DNA from: a virus
Length of the DNA stretch: 42,206 nucleotides
Strand: one strand, 5' to 3'
IMG/VR virus record: IMGVR_UViG_3300044678_000886
Location: 1-42,206 of that record
The notes under the pieces are model-generated. The model was not told the origin of the DNA. It did no database searches and saw only the letters and a list, made by a program, of their open reading frames with translations. Shown here in pieces: positions 31,506-38,360 of the stretch. Position numbers and translations under genes: made by a program. Within the stretch, counting starts at the first letter, position 1; each line of letters starts with the position of its first letter.

Positions 31506-31826
31506 ATGAAAGAACCAAAGAGCAAGTTTTCTACAATGGAGACCAGCGCTGCCCGCGGAGCACGAAATGCTTCTGCTGAAGGCACTTCTGGCAAGCTTGT
31601 TAAGAAGAAGGGCGCTCAAGCTGGCGACCCTTACGCACAAGCAAAACCTTCACGTAAGAATGTAAAAGCAGCTGGAGTACGTGCGTATGGCATTAGAACT
31701 GCAATGCCTACTTACAAAGACCCTGCTGCAGGAATGACACAAGCTAACGGCAGAGTATTTACTGCTGCGCTAAACCGTCAAGCCCCTAACTTTTCGTCAG
31801 GTGCATCAGACGCTTTAGCAAACTAA
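31506..31826 (+). CDS. Basic Ala/Lys/Gly-rich protein of unknown function
   Basis: 106 residues with AAGAGG seven bases before the ATG. The sequence is strongly basic and low in hydrophobics (SARGARNASAEG, KLVKKKGAQAG, PSRKNVKAAGVRAYG), with no cysteine and no clear fold. It is followed by a good terminator. It resembles other basic small genes at 33232-35809. Such proteins may coat DNA or be internal virion proteins, but no direct evidence is visible. Not recognised. Confidence 0.55.
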   Translation: MKEPKSKFSTMETSAARGARNASAEGTSGKLVKKKGAQAGDPYAQAKPSRKNVKAAGVRAYGIRTAMPTYKDPAAGMTQANGRVFTAALNRQAPNFSSGASDALAN

Positions 31827-31839
31827 CAACTTAATAGCG

Positions 31840-31885
31840 AAATAGGACCGCAGCCTAAAGGCTCGGTCCTATTTGCATTTTCTCG
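31840..31885 (+). terminator. Terminator after basic gene
   Basis: AAATAGGACCG (31840-31850) pairs with CGGTCCTATTT (31864-31874), with an inner AGCC/GGCT extension around a TAAA loop and one bulged C. GCATTTTCTCGTTTTG follows. The sequence immediately before the stem (ACTTAATAGCG) also begins the hairpin at 24304. Confidence 0.75.
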
Positions 31886-31913
31886 TTTTGTAACGCCAAT
31901 AGTTGTCAAAGTG

Positions 31914-31922
31914 TGTTAGGCT
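31914..31922 (+). promoter_or_regulatory. Extended -10 element TGT-TAGGCT
   Basis: TGT followed by TAGGCT (31917-31922) lies about 40 bases before the ATG at 31962, which has a GGGAG site. The same hexamer with TGA occurs at 35821. No -35 with correct spacing. Confidence 0.4.
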
Positions 31923-31961
31923 AATGACACTCATGTAGTTAAGCATGAATGGGAGAGGCCT

Positions 31962-32204
31962 ATGTTATCTGAAAAGATATTGAATATAGCTAAAGAAGGC
32001 TCTATAAACGGCTGTGTTGTAAAGGTGTGGTTGATTACTCAACCAAAAGAATTACAAGAGGCATTTGATTCGTTGGTTAAAAGTCCAAATGCAAATCTTT
32101 CCGTAGCTTATAGGTACATATGTGAAGAAAATAGCAATTTACCATTTAAAAGAACGTCTTTCGTAACCCATATTAGAGGGAGATGCACTTGTCCAGTGAG
32201 CTAG
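31962..32204 (+). CDS. Small hypothetical protein upstream of metallophosphoesterase
   Basis: 80 residues, GGGAGAGG before the ATG. The sequence begins with a helix (SEKILNIAKEG), a strand (GCVVKVWLIT), a helix (KELQEAFDSLVK) and a third helical part, then ends RGRCTCPVS with two cysteines. It overlaps the next gene by about 15 bases. The helix-turn pattern could be a small DNA-binding domain, but no match was recognised. Confidence 0.5.
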   Translation: MLSEKILNIAKEGSINGCVVKVWLITQPKELQEAFDSLVKSPNANLSVAYRYICEENSNLPFKRTSFVTHIRGRCTCPVS

Positions 32205-33205
32205 TAGAAAAATTAACTACACTTTTAGAAACTGAAGTCCCTGAAACAGCTTGGCTTTGGCCACCTATTCAACAGGCTTCACCTACAGTTATAAAACCAG
32301 CTGTGTATAAAGATAAAAAGTCTAGCAAAGGTCAATACAAGTTAGTTATGTTTGTACCAGACCCACAAATTGGATACAGAAAGTATGAAGACGGTACATT
32401 AGACCCGTTTCATGACGAGGCCGCAATTGACGTTCACTTTCAATTATTATCGTATTTAGAATCAAAATATGGTGTAGATGAAATTATTCATTTAGGGGAT
32501 TTTTTAGATTTACCGACTATGGGTAAGTATGCCCAAGAAGAAATGTTTGCACACACAGTACAACCAGCTATAGATTACGGACATCAGTTGTTAGCTAAAC
32601 AAAGAGCAACTTGTCCAAATGCAAAAATTGTTTTAATTGAGGGTAACCATGATTGTCGTATGAGTAAGTTTATTACTATGAACGCCATGGCATCTAAAGG
32701 TATTAAAAGAGCCATGCCAAGACCAGATTCTTGGCCTGTCATGTCTATTCCTTATTTACTCAGATTAGACGAATTAAAGGTCGAGTATATTGGCGCCTAT
32801 CCAGCAGGAGAGTATTGGTTAAATAAAAGTCTACGAGCTATCCACGGAACCAGCGTTCGCTCTGGTGGTTCAACAGCCAGTGCGTATGTAAACAAGAATC
32901 CTCACATTTCTACAATTTTTGGACACGCACACAGACAGGAGATGCAATATAAAACTGTACATGACCAAGACGGTCCCATCAGAAGCGTTTCAGCAAGTCC
33001 AGGGTGTTTATGCCGTGTGGACGGAGCAGTCCCTTCTTATGGCAGTGGCCTTAGTGAGCAAGGCCGTCCAGTAAAGCATTGGGAAGATTGGCAACAGGGA
33101 GTCATGCTTGGCTGGATTAGGGAAGATGGCCATTTTATACTGCAGCCAATTAACATTTTAGATGGTTGGACAGTTCACGAAGGAAAAGAGTTTACCGCTA
33201 AGTAA
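32189..33205 (+). CDS. Calcineurin-like metallophosphoesterase
   Basis: 338 residues from a TTG at 32189, chosen because GAGGGAG lies six bases upstream; an ATG at 32183 abuts that site and is less suitable. The metal-binding motifs are PDPQIG (D58, with Q60 replacing the usual His of DxH), GDFLD (residues 103-107), GNHD (152-155) and GHAHR towards the end. This is the metallophosphatase fold that hydrolyses phosphomonoesters or phosphodiesters. Several phages encode such enzymes near recombination or nucleotide genes. Substrate unknown. A DxQ first motif may alter metal affinity. Confidence 0.8.
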   Translation: MSSELVEKLTTLLETEVPETAWLWPPIQQASPTVIKPAVYKDKKSSKGQYKLVMFVPDPQIGYRKYEDGTLDPFHDEAAIDVHFQLLSYLESKYGVDEIIHLGDFLDLPTMGKYAQEEMFAHTVQPAIDYGHQLLAKQRATCPNAKIVLIEGNHDCRMSKFITMNAMASKGIKRAMPRPDSWPVMSIPYLLRLDELKVEYIGAYPAGEYWLNKSLRAIHGTSVRSGGSTASAYVNKNPHISTIFGHAHRQEMQYKTVHDQDGPIRSVSASPGCLCRVDGAVPSYGSGLSEQGRPVKHWEDWQQGVMLGWIREDGHFILQPINILDGWTVHEGKEFTAK

Positions 33206-33219
33206 TGTTCTGATAGGCG

Positions 33220-33225
33220 TATTAT
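33220..33225 (+). promoter_or_regulatory. Leaderless -10 element TATTAT
   Basis: TATTAT lies six bases (GTATGT) before the ATG at 33232 and 15 bases after the metallophosphoesterase stop. No ribosome site. Confidence 0.5.
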
Positions 33226-33231
33226 GTATGT

Positions 33232-33759
33232 ATGCCAGGTACCCATCAGAATATACAGAGTCTCGGAGCTTCGGGACTCTATGGAACTTACACTAATTAC
33301 GGTGGCGGCGGTGTTCCTGTTGCTCGTTCTGAGCTCGACTATTTACGTATGGGTGTGGGTCGAGAACCTTCCGCAGAGTATCCAAATGGGTACCTAGGCA
33401 CCATACGTTCACGACGTGATGACAGAGGTCTTGCTAACGGAACTTCTGACCGCGTCTTAGATAAGATGAAGCAACGTGTAGGACAACGTTCCTATCAACG
33501 TGGCGTGCACCGCGGAGAACGCATTGACCCATCAGATTATTATTACCCTTCTGGTTTAGACAGAGACCGCGGAATTAAAAGACAAATGGCTGCTGCTCGT
33601 CGTGGTGACCTTGTACCTAGAAACGCACCAGTATCTAAATTAGCACCTGCACCTCATTTAGTAAATGATGGTAAAGCAAACACAAAACATAATGCTCCTT
33701 ACGAAGTAAACCAAAGACGCGTTGACCAAATTTCTAGACTAAAGCCTGGGTGGAATTAA
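33232..33759 (+). CDS. Basic Gly/Arg/Tyr-rich hypothetical protein
   Basis: 175 residues, leaderless-type start. It is rich in Gly, Arg, Tyr and Pro (LGASGLYGTYTNYGGGG, RSRRDDRG, QRSYQRGVHRGER), with a mostly disordered composition and no cysteine. The Arg-rich middle suggests nucleic-acid contact. It shares its stop with the next start (TAATG) and heads a run of small basic genes to 35809. No family recognised; possible virion or DNA-binding protein by inference. Confidence 0.55.
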   Translation: MPGTHQNIQSLGASGLYGTYTNYGGGGVPVARSELDYLRMGVGREPSAEYPNGYLGTIRSRRDDRGLANGTSDRVLDKMKQRVGQRSYQRGVHRGERIDPSDYYYPSGLDRDRGIKRQMAAARRGDLVPRNAPVSKLAPAPHLVNDGKANTKHNAPYEVNQRRVDQISRLKPGWN

Positions 33760-34121
33760 TGCCAAATACACCCGATGGGGTTTATGGAGAAAGGCCGTGG
33801 TCTACCAACAGACCTTGGTTAGCCGCTGGTAAAGCTGCGTACCCTCCGCAAGCATATATTGGTCCATTTGCTAGTAATCAAGAAAGACTAGTTACGCAAT
33901 CTTTAGAAGTAGCCAATATGACTGGGGAAGAGATTCAAGAATATGTTCGTCCACCCCTACCTCAAGTAGAGCTATTTCCACCTAGATTTGGGTATAAGAA
34001 CACGGAATACAGTATTGAGGATATCGTTGAGCTTACTAGCAGGACTTATGAAAGAACTGACTATGCTCAGCAGCCAAACACTACTGAGTCCACCAGTCGA
34101 AACACCCTAGGACAGGTATAA
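33759..34121 (+). CDS. Hypothetical Pro/Tyr-rich protein
   Basis: 120 residues from the ATG at the TAATG junction; an in-frame ATG nine bases earlier lies inside the upstream gene. N-terminal NTPDGVYGERPWSTNRPW is Trp/Pro-rich; the rest has EEIQEYVRPPLPQVELFPPRFG and ends in Ser/Thr/Asn-rich sequence. Without a clear fold. The gene is part of the small-gene run between metallophosphoesterase and nucleotidyltransferase. Not recognised. Confidence 0.5.
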   Translation: MPNTPDGVYGERPWSTNRPWLAAGKAAYPPQAYIGPFASNQERLVTQSLEVANMTGEEIQEYVRPPLPQVELFPPRFGYKNTEYSIEDIVELTSRTYERTDYAQQPNTTESTSRNTLGQV

Positions 34122-34124
34122 AAT
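34119..34124 (+). promoter_or_regulatory. Leaderless -10 element TAAAAT
   Basis: TAAAAT, overlapping the stop of the upstream gene, lies six bases (AGTATT) before the ATG at 34131. It is nearly identical to the 22486 element and its spacing. No ribosome site. Confidence 0.6.
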
Positions 34125-34130
34125 AGTATT

Positions 34131-34346
34131 ATGGAAAATACAATTACGTATTTAGATGACCAAGGTGAAGGCATGCCCTACGTGCTCGACCCGGTAACCG
34201 GTAAAAGTTTATCTGTTTACAACGGGTCAGTTCCATGCGGAAGCTGTGGGTCATTATTAAACCCAGTTCAATCTTTATCATCCACCCTATGTCAACCATG
34301 TGGCCGTAAAAAAGCAGCTAAATCAGTTGCTAACAGAATGGCTTAA
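34131..34346 (+). CDS. Zinc-ribbon protein
   Basis: 71 residues. A zinc-ribbon lies at about residues 36-60: VPCGSCGSLLNP and LCQPCGRKK give two CxxC pairs. N-terminal strands (TITYLDDQGEGMPYV) precede it. The start has no ribosome site and fits the leaderless pattern. Small zinc ribbons recur in this window. Function unknown. Confidence 0.6.
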   Translation: MENTITYLDDQGEGMPYVLDPVTGKSLSVYNGSVPCGSCGSLLNPVQSLSSTLCQPCGRKKAAKSVANRMA

Positions 34347-34357
34347 GAAAGGTAAAC

Positions 34358-34564
34358 ATGACAGTCAATAACTCACGTTCACAGAACGCAGATATGTTAG
34401 AAGGCGCAACAGACGGTAAGTACCGCAAGCGTCGTCCAAACACAACTGTAGCCCCAGGTATGGGCGACCAGATTGTTGTTCAAAACCGTGCAGGTTTAAA
34501 TCCTTATATGAATTATGATTTTATTAATTCAGAGGCTCCTAACAAAGTAAACCCAGGAGCTTAA
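34358..34564 (+). CDS. Hypothetical basic/Asn-rich small protein
   Basis: 68 residues, with AAAGGT eight bases before the ATG. The sequence (NNSRSQNADMLEGATDGKYRKRRPN) is polar and disordered-looking, with VAPGMGDQIVVQNRAGLNPYMNYDF towards the end. No cysteine or membrane segment. It lies between two similar small genes, and is followed by the next ATG after one base. Not recognised. Confidence 0.45.
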   Translation: MTVNNSRSQNADMLEGATDGKYRKRRPNTTVAPGMGDQIVVQNRAGLNPYMNYDFINSEAPNKVNPGA

Positions 34565-34565
34565 T

Positions 34566-34883
34566 ATGGCAAAGCCAGCCCGCGCTAATCAAAGAAATGC
34601 TGGAGAGCACATTCTTAATAGAAAGCCTTTCAAAGCATCTAACTTTTCAGGCGGTAGTTCTTCTACAGGGCTAGGTCGTTTGCCAGAAGATGAAGCAGCA
34701 AAGTTTAAAGAGCATAACCCTGAGTACGTAGTTAACTCGTACCAGACACCAATTGCTTGGTATTCTGAGAAAGCTGGATGGCACGTGCCAAGCACTAAAT
34801 ATAGCTCGTCTACATCTAAGCATCAAAACGTAGTTCGTCGTGCAGTCGAATTTGGCGAAGGTAAGGATGGAGCAACAAAGTGA
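34566..34883 (+). CDS. Hypothetical basic protein
   Basis: 105 residues; start one base after the previous stop. Begins AKPARANQRNAGEHIL, basic, then a Ser/Gly patch (FSGGSSSTGLG) and a region WYSEKAGWHVPS with paired aromatics. It ends with a GTGA overlap to the next gene. Weakly folded in appearance. No family recognised; grouped with the small basic genes here. Confidence 0.45.
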   Translation: MAKPARANQRNAGEHILNRKPFKASNFSGGSSSTGLGRLPEDEAAKFKEHNPEYVVNSYQTPIAWYSEKAGWHVPSTKYSSSTSKHQNVVRRAVEFGEGKDGATK

Positions 34884-35068
34884 TTCCAAGTAAGAGTCAA
34901 TTTAATTCTAGCAAAGAAGGCTTAGCCGTTTTAGGAAAGGCCGTTTCTGCAGCAAAAGAAAAAAATGAAGCAGCAAAGAATGACCCATGGGTAAACACTG
35001 GCAAAGATGTAGCAAACGATTATCGTGACCCAATGCCATCAGTTAAAGTAGTAAAGAAAGCAAAATAA
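34880..35068 (+). CDS. Small hypothetical Lys/Ala-rich protein
   Basis: 62 residues from a GTG overlapping the previous stop. Helical Lys/Ala sequence (KEGLAVLGKAVSAAKEKNEAAKN) and a C-terminal KVVKKAK. No cysteine. It shares its stop base with the next start (TAATG). Likely expressed only through coupling. Function unknown. Confidence 0.4.
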   Translation: MIPSKSQFNSSKEGLAVLGKAVSAAKEKNEAAKNDPWVNTGKDVANDYRDPMPSVKVVKKAK

Positions 35069-35619
35069 TGAAGCCAGTATCTGCACAATTTAAAAGAATT
35101 CAACTTCCTACTCAGAGCGAGCAAGAGGTACGCGCTGTAGTGGCTAAAGGAAATAAAGTTGCAAACGCAAAACGAGAGGCTTCTGATAGCGTTTTTGAAC
35201 AAGATTTAAGAATGATTGCAAAAGAAGAAAAGGGTTCTAAAGTAGAGAACAATTTAAGAGTACGTGCTGCTGCTGACGACACTGGACCTCTACGCAACCT
35301 AACTGAACGTGAGCACGGATTTGTTCAACAGGCACAAAATCGTTTTGAAAGAAGCACTGGACCTGAAAAAGAGTCCCATCGTAAACAAATTGGAAAAGCG
35401 CTTCAAAAAGGCGTAATTGATAGTCGACGTGTAACTAGACTAGCTTGTCAAACCCCAGGTTGCGGTAGTTCTGTATCTATGGAATCCTCAAAGGGAGATG
35501 TAACCTGCCCTTCTTGTACAGCTTCTGGAGACAAGGCTGGAGCAACATATAAAGACCGCCCAGAAACCGTTATGAGTGGAGACCGTTCTGACGTGGGTAC
35601 AAAACGTGGCCGCGCCTAA
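35068..35619 (+). CDS. Zinc-ribbon-tailed hypothetical protein
   Basis: 183 residues. The N-terminal 130 residues are helical and charged (QEVRAVVAKGNKVANAKREA, LTEREHGFVQQAQNRFER), and the C-terminal portion carries a zinc ribbon: LACQTPGCGSS and VTCPSCTAS, four cysteines in two pairs, followed by a basic tail (TKRGRA). This could bind DNA or RNA. It belongs to the small-gene run; the next start lies within its end. Not recognised. Confidence 0.5.
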   Translation: MKPVSAQFKRIQLPTQSEQEVRAVVAKGNKVANAKREASDSVFEQDLRMIAKEEKGSKVENNLRVRAAADDTGPLRNLTEREHGFVQQAQNRFERSTGPEKESHRKQIGKALQKGVIDSRRVTRLACQTPGCGSSVSMESSKGDVTCPSCTASGDKAGATYKDRPETVMSGDRSDVGTKRGRA

Positions 35620-35809
35620 AAAACTACAAAACATCCCTGACAGACCAGAGTTTGAAGGTCGAGACGTCTATAAACATACAGTCGGAGACGACAAAGAAGC
35701 AACTTTAGCTAAGCTAAATAAACTTGGTGAGACTAATCCAAACGATTTAAGAATCCACGCTGGTGGATATTACTCAGTTTTAAAGAAATCTAAAAAAAAT
35801 ACGAAATAG
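35606..35809 (+). CDS. Small hypothetical basic protein
   Basis: 67 residues from the GTG at 35606, which overlaps the preceding stop; the in-frame ATG at 35576 is further inside the upstream gene. Sequence PKKLQNIPDRPEFEGRDVYKHTV then a helix (DDKEATLAKLNKLGE) and a basic C-terminus KKSKKNTK. No clear fold or motif. The start choice is uncertain because no good ribosome site is visible. Function unknown. Confidence 0.4.
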   Translation: MAAPKKLQNIPDRPEFEGRDVYKHTVGDDKEATLAKLNKLGETNPNDLRIHAGGYYSVLKKSKKNTK

Positions 35810-35820
35810 TTAGTCCTATC

Positions 35821-35829
35821 TGATAGGCT
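35821..35829 (+). promoter_or_regulatory. Extended -10 element TGA-TAGGCT
   Basis: TGA followed by TAGGCT (35824-35829) lies 26 bases before the ATG at 35856, which has AGGAG. The hexamer is identical to the one at 31917. Confidence 0.4.
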
Positions 35830-35855
35830 ACACGTTCTACGATTAGGAGCATTAA

Positions 35856-36389
35856 ATGGTTTTAGACCTGTCTACTTTAAATGACGGTGGAGCTGAACAA
35901 GAACCCCATTTTAGGTTATTAGTTTGTCGTACCTGTAAAACCATTGATGAGCTGCCTTCAGCAGACCAAGACCCAAGCAACGTACTTTTAGAAATAACTG
36001 TAGAGCGTCACGGTGCAGACCATATAGGAGTTTTGTACAACGTACCAGCCGTTATCTGGATGTCTGAAAAGATGAGGCCACAGGTTATTGAACAGATACA
36101 AGGTGGTGGTTCGTCTGGATTAGACGCTTTTGGAACCCAATTTTATGCAACTAAGATGCAGTTTGCAGAAGATGCTATGGCTTGTTATGGACAACACAAC
36201 AGACCAAAAGGCCAGTGCCCTGACTATAAGTCAGAAAAGAAAGTATTAAAACCAGGAACTGCTAAAGACAGAGCAGATGCTGGGTTGTCTTCTACTCCAA
36301 CAGGTCCTAAGATATATCTGTGTGATTTTTGTCCAGTTAAATCGTTTAATATGACTAAGCACCACGAATCGAAGGGACTATACAAGTGA
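35856..36389 (+). CDS. Hypothetical protein with cysteine/histidine pairs
   Basis: 177 residues, AGGAGC before the ATG. Cysteine pairs: VCRTCK near residues 24-27 and YLCDFC near the end with following Lys/His (a possible zinc site), plus HRPKGQCPDY-type region. Middle part has a helical core with IWMSEKMRPQVIEQIQGGG and a Gly-rich loop. It ends with GTGA overlap to the next gene. Function not recognised. Confidence 0.5.
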   Translation: MVLDLSTLNDGGAEQEPHFRLLVCRTCKTIDELPSADQDPSNVLLEITVERHGADHIGVLYNVPAVIWMSEKMRPQVIEQIQGGGSSGLDAFGTQFYATKMQFAEDAMACYGQHNRPKGQCPDYKSEKKVLKPGTAKDRADAGLSSTPTGPKIYLCDFCPVKSFNMTKHHESKGLYK

Positions 36390-36703
36390 CAGAAGACCAA
36401 AAAGTAGAAACTCCTACAACTGATAGTACAGATATGGTTCAACGTTCTGGAGTCACTGCGTTCTTATTAATTAAACTAGATAGCGGAGTATGGAAAGCTG
36501 TGACTGATTTAGCTACCCCCTTGGCCGTAGACCGTCAGGCTGTAGTTACAGACATTAAGCAAGGCTGTCAAGAGATTGGGGATGCGATACGCACTCAGGA
36601 GTTGGCATGGGCTGTTTCCCAGCATTTGAAGCAAACTGGGGGTGAGGATAGCCAGCGCGTAGGGGCCTCAGTGCGAGATGCTTTGGATAGACGCCAAATC
36701 TAA
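36386..36703 (+). CDS. Hypothetical protein
   Basis: 105 residues from a GTG overlapping the preceding stop. A strand-rich N-terminal part (VTAFLLIKLDSGVWKAVTDL) is followed by helices (CQEIGDAIRTQELAWAVSQHLKQ) and a short basic end. It has one cysteine and no known motif. It ends in TAAAATC, with a -10-like TAAACT eight bases downstream of the stop. Function unknown. Confidence 0.45.
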   Translation: MTEDQKVETPTTDSTDMVQRSGVTAFLLIKLDSGVWKAVTDLATPLAVDRQAVVTDIKQGCQEIGDAIRTQELAWAVSQHLKQTGGEDSQRVGASVRDALDRRQI

Positions 36704-36710
36704 AATCTTG

Positions 36711-36716
36711 TAAACT
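36711..36716 (+). promoter_or_regulatory. Candidate -10 element TAAACT
   Basis: TAAACT preceded by TTG lies in the gap before the gene at 36737. The ATG follows about 20 bases later with AGGGGG between, so this would give a short leader. Confidence 0.3.
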
Positions 36717-36736
36717 GTAACGACAGGGGGTTCGCC

Positions 36737-36970
36737 ATGTTCGTAGAAATGATTTGCACTTGTGGTGCATCATTGCAAATGGAACAAAATGAAAATGAAA
36801 CTGCGTTATGGTTGTTATCTTCAAGATTTGTTGAAGCCCACACCGATTGCGGATTTGTTTCTGGAATAAATAAAGATAGACCAGAAGAAACAACTAGATA
36901 TAATATAAACTTTAAACCAAGAGCTAAACGTTATCATGATGATGACCCAGACGAAGACGAGGACGATTAA
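36737..36970 (+). CDS. Small Cys/His-containing acidic-tailed protein
   Basis: 77 residues, AGGGGG eleven bases before the ATG. N-terminal ICTCGASL contains C-x-C and a later HTDCGF a Cys with a His, so a zinc site is possible. The C-terminus is nearly continuous acidic (HDDDPDEDEDD). Two bases separate it from the nucleotidyltransferase-like gene. Not recognised. Confidence 0.45.
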   Translation: MFVEMICTCGASLQMEQNENETALWLLSSRFVEAHTDCGFVSGINKDRPEETTRYNINFKPRAKRYHDDDPDEDEDD

Positions 36971-36972
36971 AC

Positions 36973-37872
36973 ATGCTAGAACCTGCGGAGACCTCGTTTT
37001 TTAGCAGGCCTTCTGCGGGATTAGACCCTAGATTGTTTAGAAATGGGAAAGTAATCCCTAAGGTTAGAAATTCTATCCTTCAAATACTATTTAACCATGT
37101 GAACTCCCGTTTTACGGGCTCTGAGTCATGGATGCACGTCTGGTTGGCAGGGTCTGGTGTTTCATACCAATGGGCCGCCCACAGAGAGCCCGCAGACCTA
37201 GACTGCCTTGTTGGAGTGGACTTCATAGGATTCCGTCAGTCTAATGAAGACTACGCTAGATTTAGCAATAAAGAGATTTCCCAAATGTTCAATGAAGGTT
37301 TTAGGGAAGAAATTTATCCAGAAACCGCAAACTTCATGGGAGTGTTTGAACTAACTTTTTACGTAAACATTAAACCAAATATTTTAGATTTAAAGCCATA
37401 CGCTGCGTATTCGTTAACCGATGATGCGTGGGTTGTTACTCCAAATACAGAGGAACTTGTAATGGACCCTTCATGGGAACAAAAAACGCAACGAGACAAA
37501 GACATGGCAATTGAAATCTTAAAACGATACGGTTCTGCCATGTCTAAATTAGAACAATCTTCCAACGAGTCTGCTAGAGTAAACGCCTCAAGAGAAAGAG
37601 ATAACGCGTTGACTCAAGCTGTCGGTCTTTACGAAGATATACATTCTGGAAGAAAACATGCGTTTAGTGAATCTGGAAAAGGCTACGGTGATTGGTTTAA
37701 TTACCGTTGGCAGTCTGGTAAACGGTCTGGTATTGTTCAAGGACTGCAGAAGTTAAAAGAATTAAAAGAATCGGATTTTAAAACTTTTTCTGAAAAAACA
37801 TACGGCTCAGAGTTAGCAGACGCTAGCGTTCTTATTCGTAGGGCAGCTTCACAACGCATTAACCGCAGTTAA
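36973..37872 (+). CDS. Nucleotidyltransferase-like protein
   Basis: 299 residues. Residues 59-63 and beyond read AGSGVSYQW, then PADLDCLVGVDF (D75, D77), the helix-G-S and D-x-D pattern of the pol beta/minimal nucleotidyltransferase superfamily. A second half (EIYPETANFMGVFELTFYVNIKP, NILDLKPY) fits the third acidic strand. The C-terminal 150 residues are helical with no recognised partner domain. It likely transfers a nucleotide to an unknown acceptor (RNA, protein or small molecule). A HAD-like and a TGT-like gene follow. GAGGAC precedes the start. Confidence 0.65.
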   Translation: MLEPAETSFFSRPSAGLDPRLFRNGKVIPKVRNSILQILFNHVNSRFTGSESWMHVWLAGSGVSYQWAAHREPADLDCLVGVDFIGFRQSNEDYARFSNKEISQMFNEGFREEIYPETANFMGVFELTFYVNIKPNILDLKPYAAYSLTDDAWVVTPNTEELVMDPSWEQKTQRDKDMAIEILKRYGSAMSKLEQSSNESARVNASRERDNALTQAVGLYEDIHSGRKHAFSESGKGYGDWFNYRWQSGKRSGIVQGLQKLKELKESDFKTFSEKTYGSELADASVLIRRAASQRINRS

Positions 37873-37898
37873 ACGAAACAGAATTCGGAGCATAAACG

Positions 37899-38360
37899 GT
37901 GTCAATTATATTTTTTATCGACGGTGTTTTACGAACCGATACAAAAGTACCAATTTTTGAAGGTATTTCTGTTTACCGAGCCTTAAACAATGGAACTAAA
38001 GTTGTATTAGGTGTAGACGACGAAAAAGAAGCGTCTAGATGGTGCAAAGAACATAGGTTTACAGATTTAGACGGTTTTATTGATAATACTGGTTTAGAGA
38101 GTGTAGAGCCAGAAAAAAAGGATTTTGCTAAAGTTCAGAAACTTCAAGCACAAGGCCCTATATTTTTAGTGATTACCGCTGACCTAGAATTGGCTAAATT
38201 GTGTATAGAAAACGGAATAAGAGTGTTCCTGTTTTTACATCCTAAGTACTTAAGTCACAAGTTTAGACCAGATGGGCGTGAAGGACGACGTAGTTGGGAA
38301 GACATTCAAGGCGAGCTAGATAGACAGGTTCAGCTTATTGCCGAGGACCCACGTATATGA
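37899..38360 (+). CDS. HAD-like protein lacking the catalytic aspartate
   Basis: 153 residues from a GTG with CGGAGC upstream. The N-terminal motif reads IIFFIDGVLR where a HAD phosphatase would have D-x-D-G; the first Asp (nucleophile) is Phe-equivalent and only the second Asp (D8) and Gly remain. Later elements fit the fold: GVDDEKEASRW, LDGFID and the helix before VFLFLHP. It is probably a HAD-derived binding or allosteric protein rather than a phosphatase, or it uses another residue. It overlaps the TGT-like gene by ATGA. Confidence 0.55.
   Translation: MSIIFFIDGVLRTDTKVPIFEGISVYRALNNGTKVVLGVDDEKEASRWCKEHRFTDLDGFIDNTGLESVEPEKKDFAKVQKLQAQGPIFLVITADLELAKLCIENGIRVFLFLHPKYLSHKFRPDGREGRRSWEDIQGELDRQVQLIAEDPRI

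Noticed and set aside
31903-31922. TTGTCA at 31903 as the -35 for TAGGCT at 31917
   Set aside because: The spacing is only eight bases, so the pair is not a functional sigma-70 promoter; TAGGCT is kept only as an extended -10.
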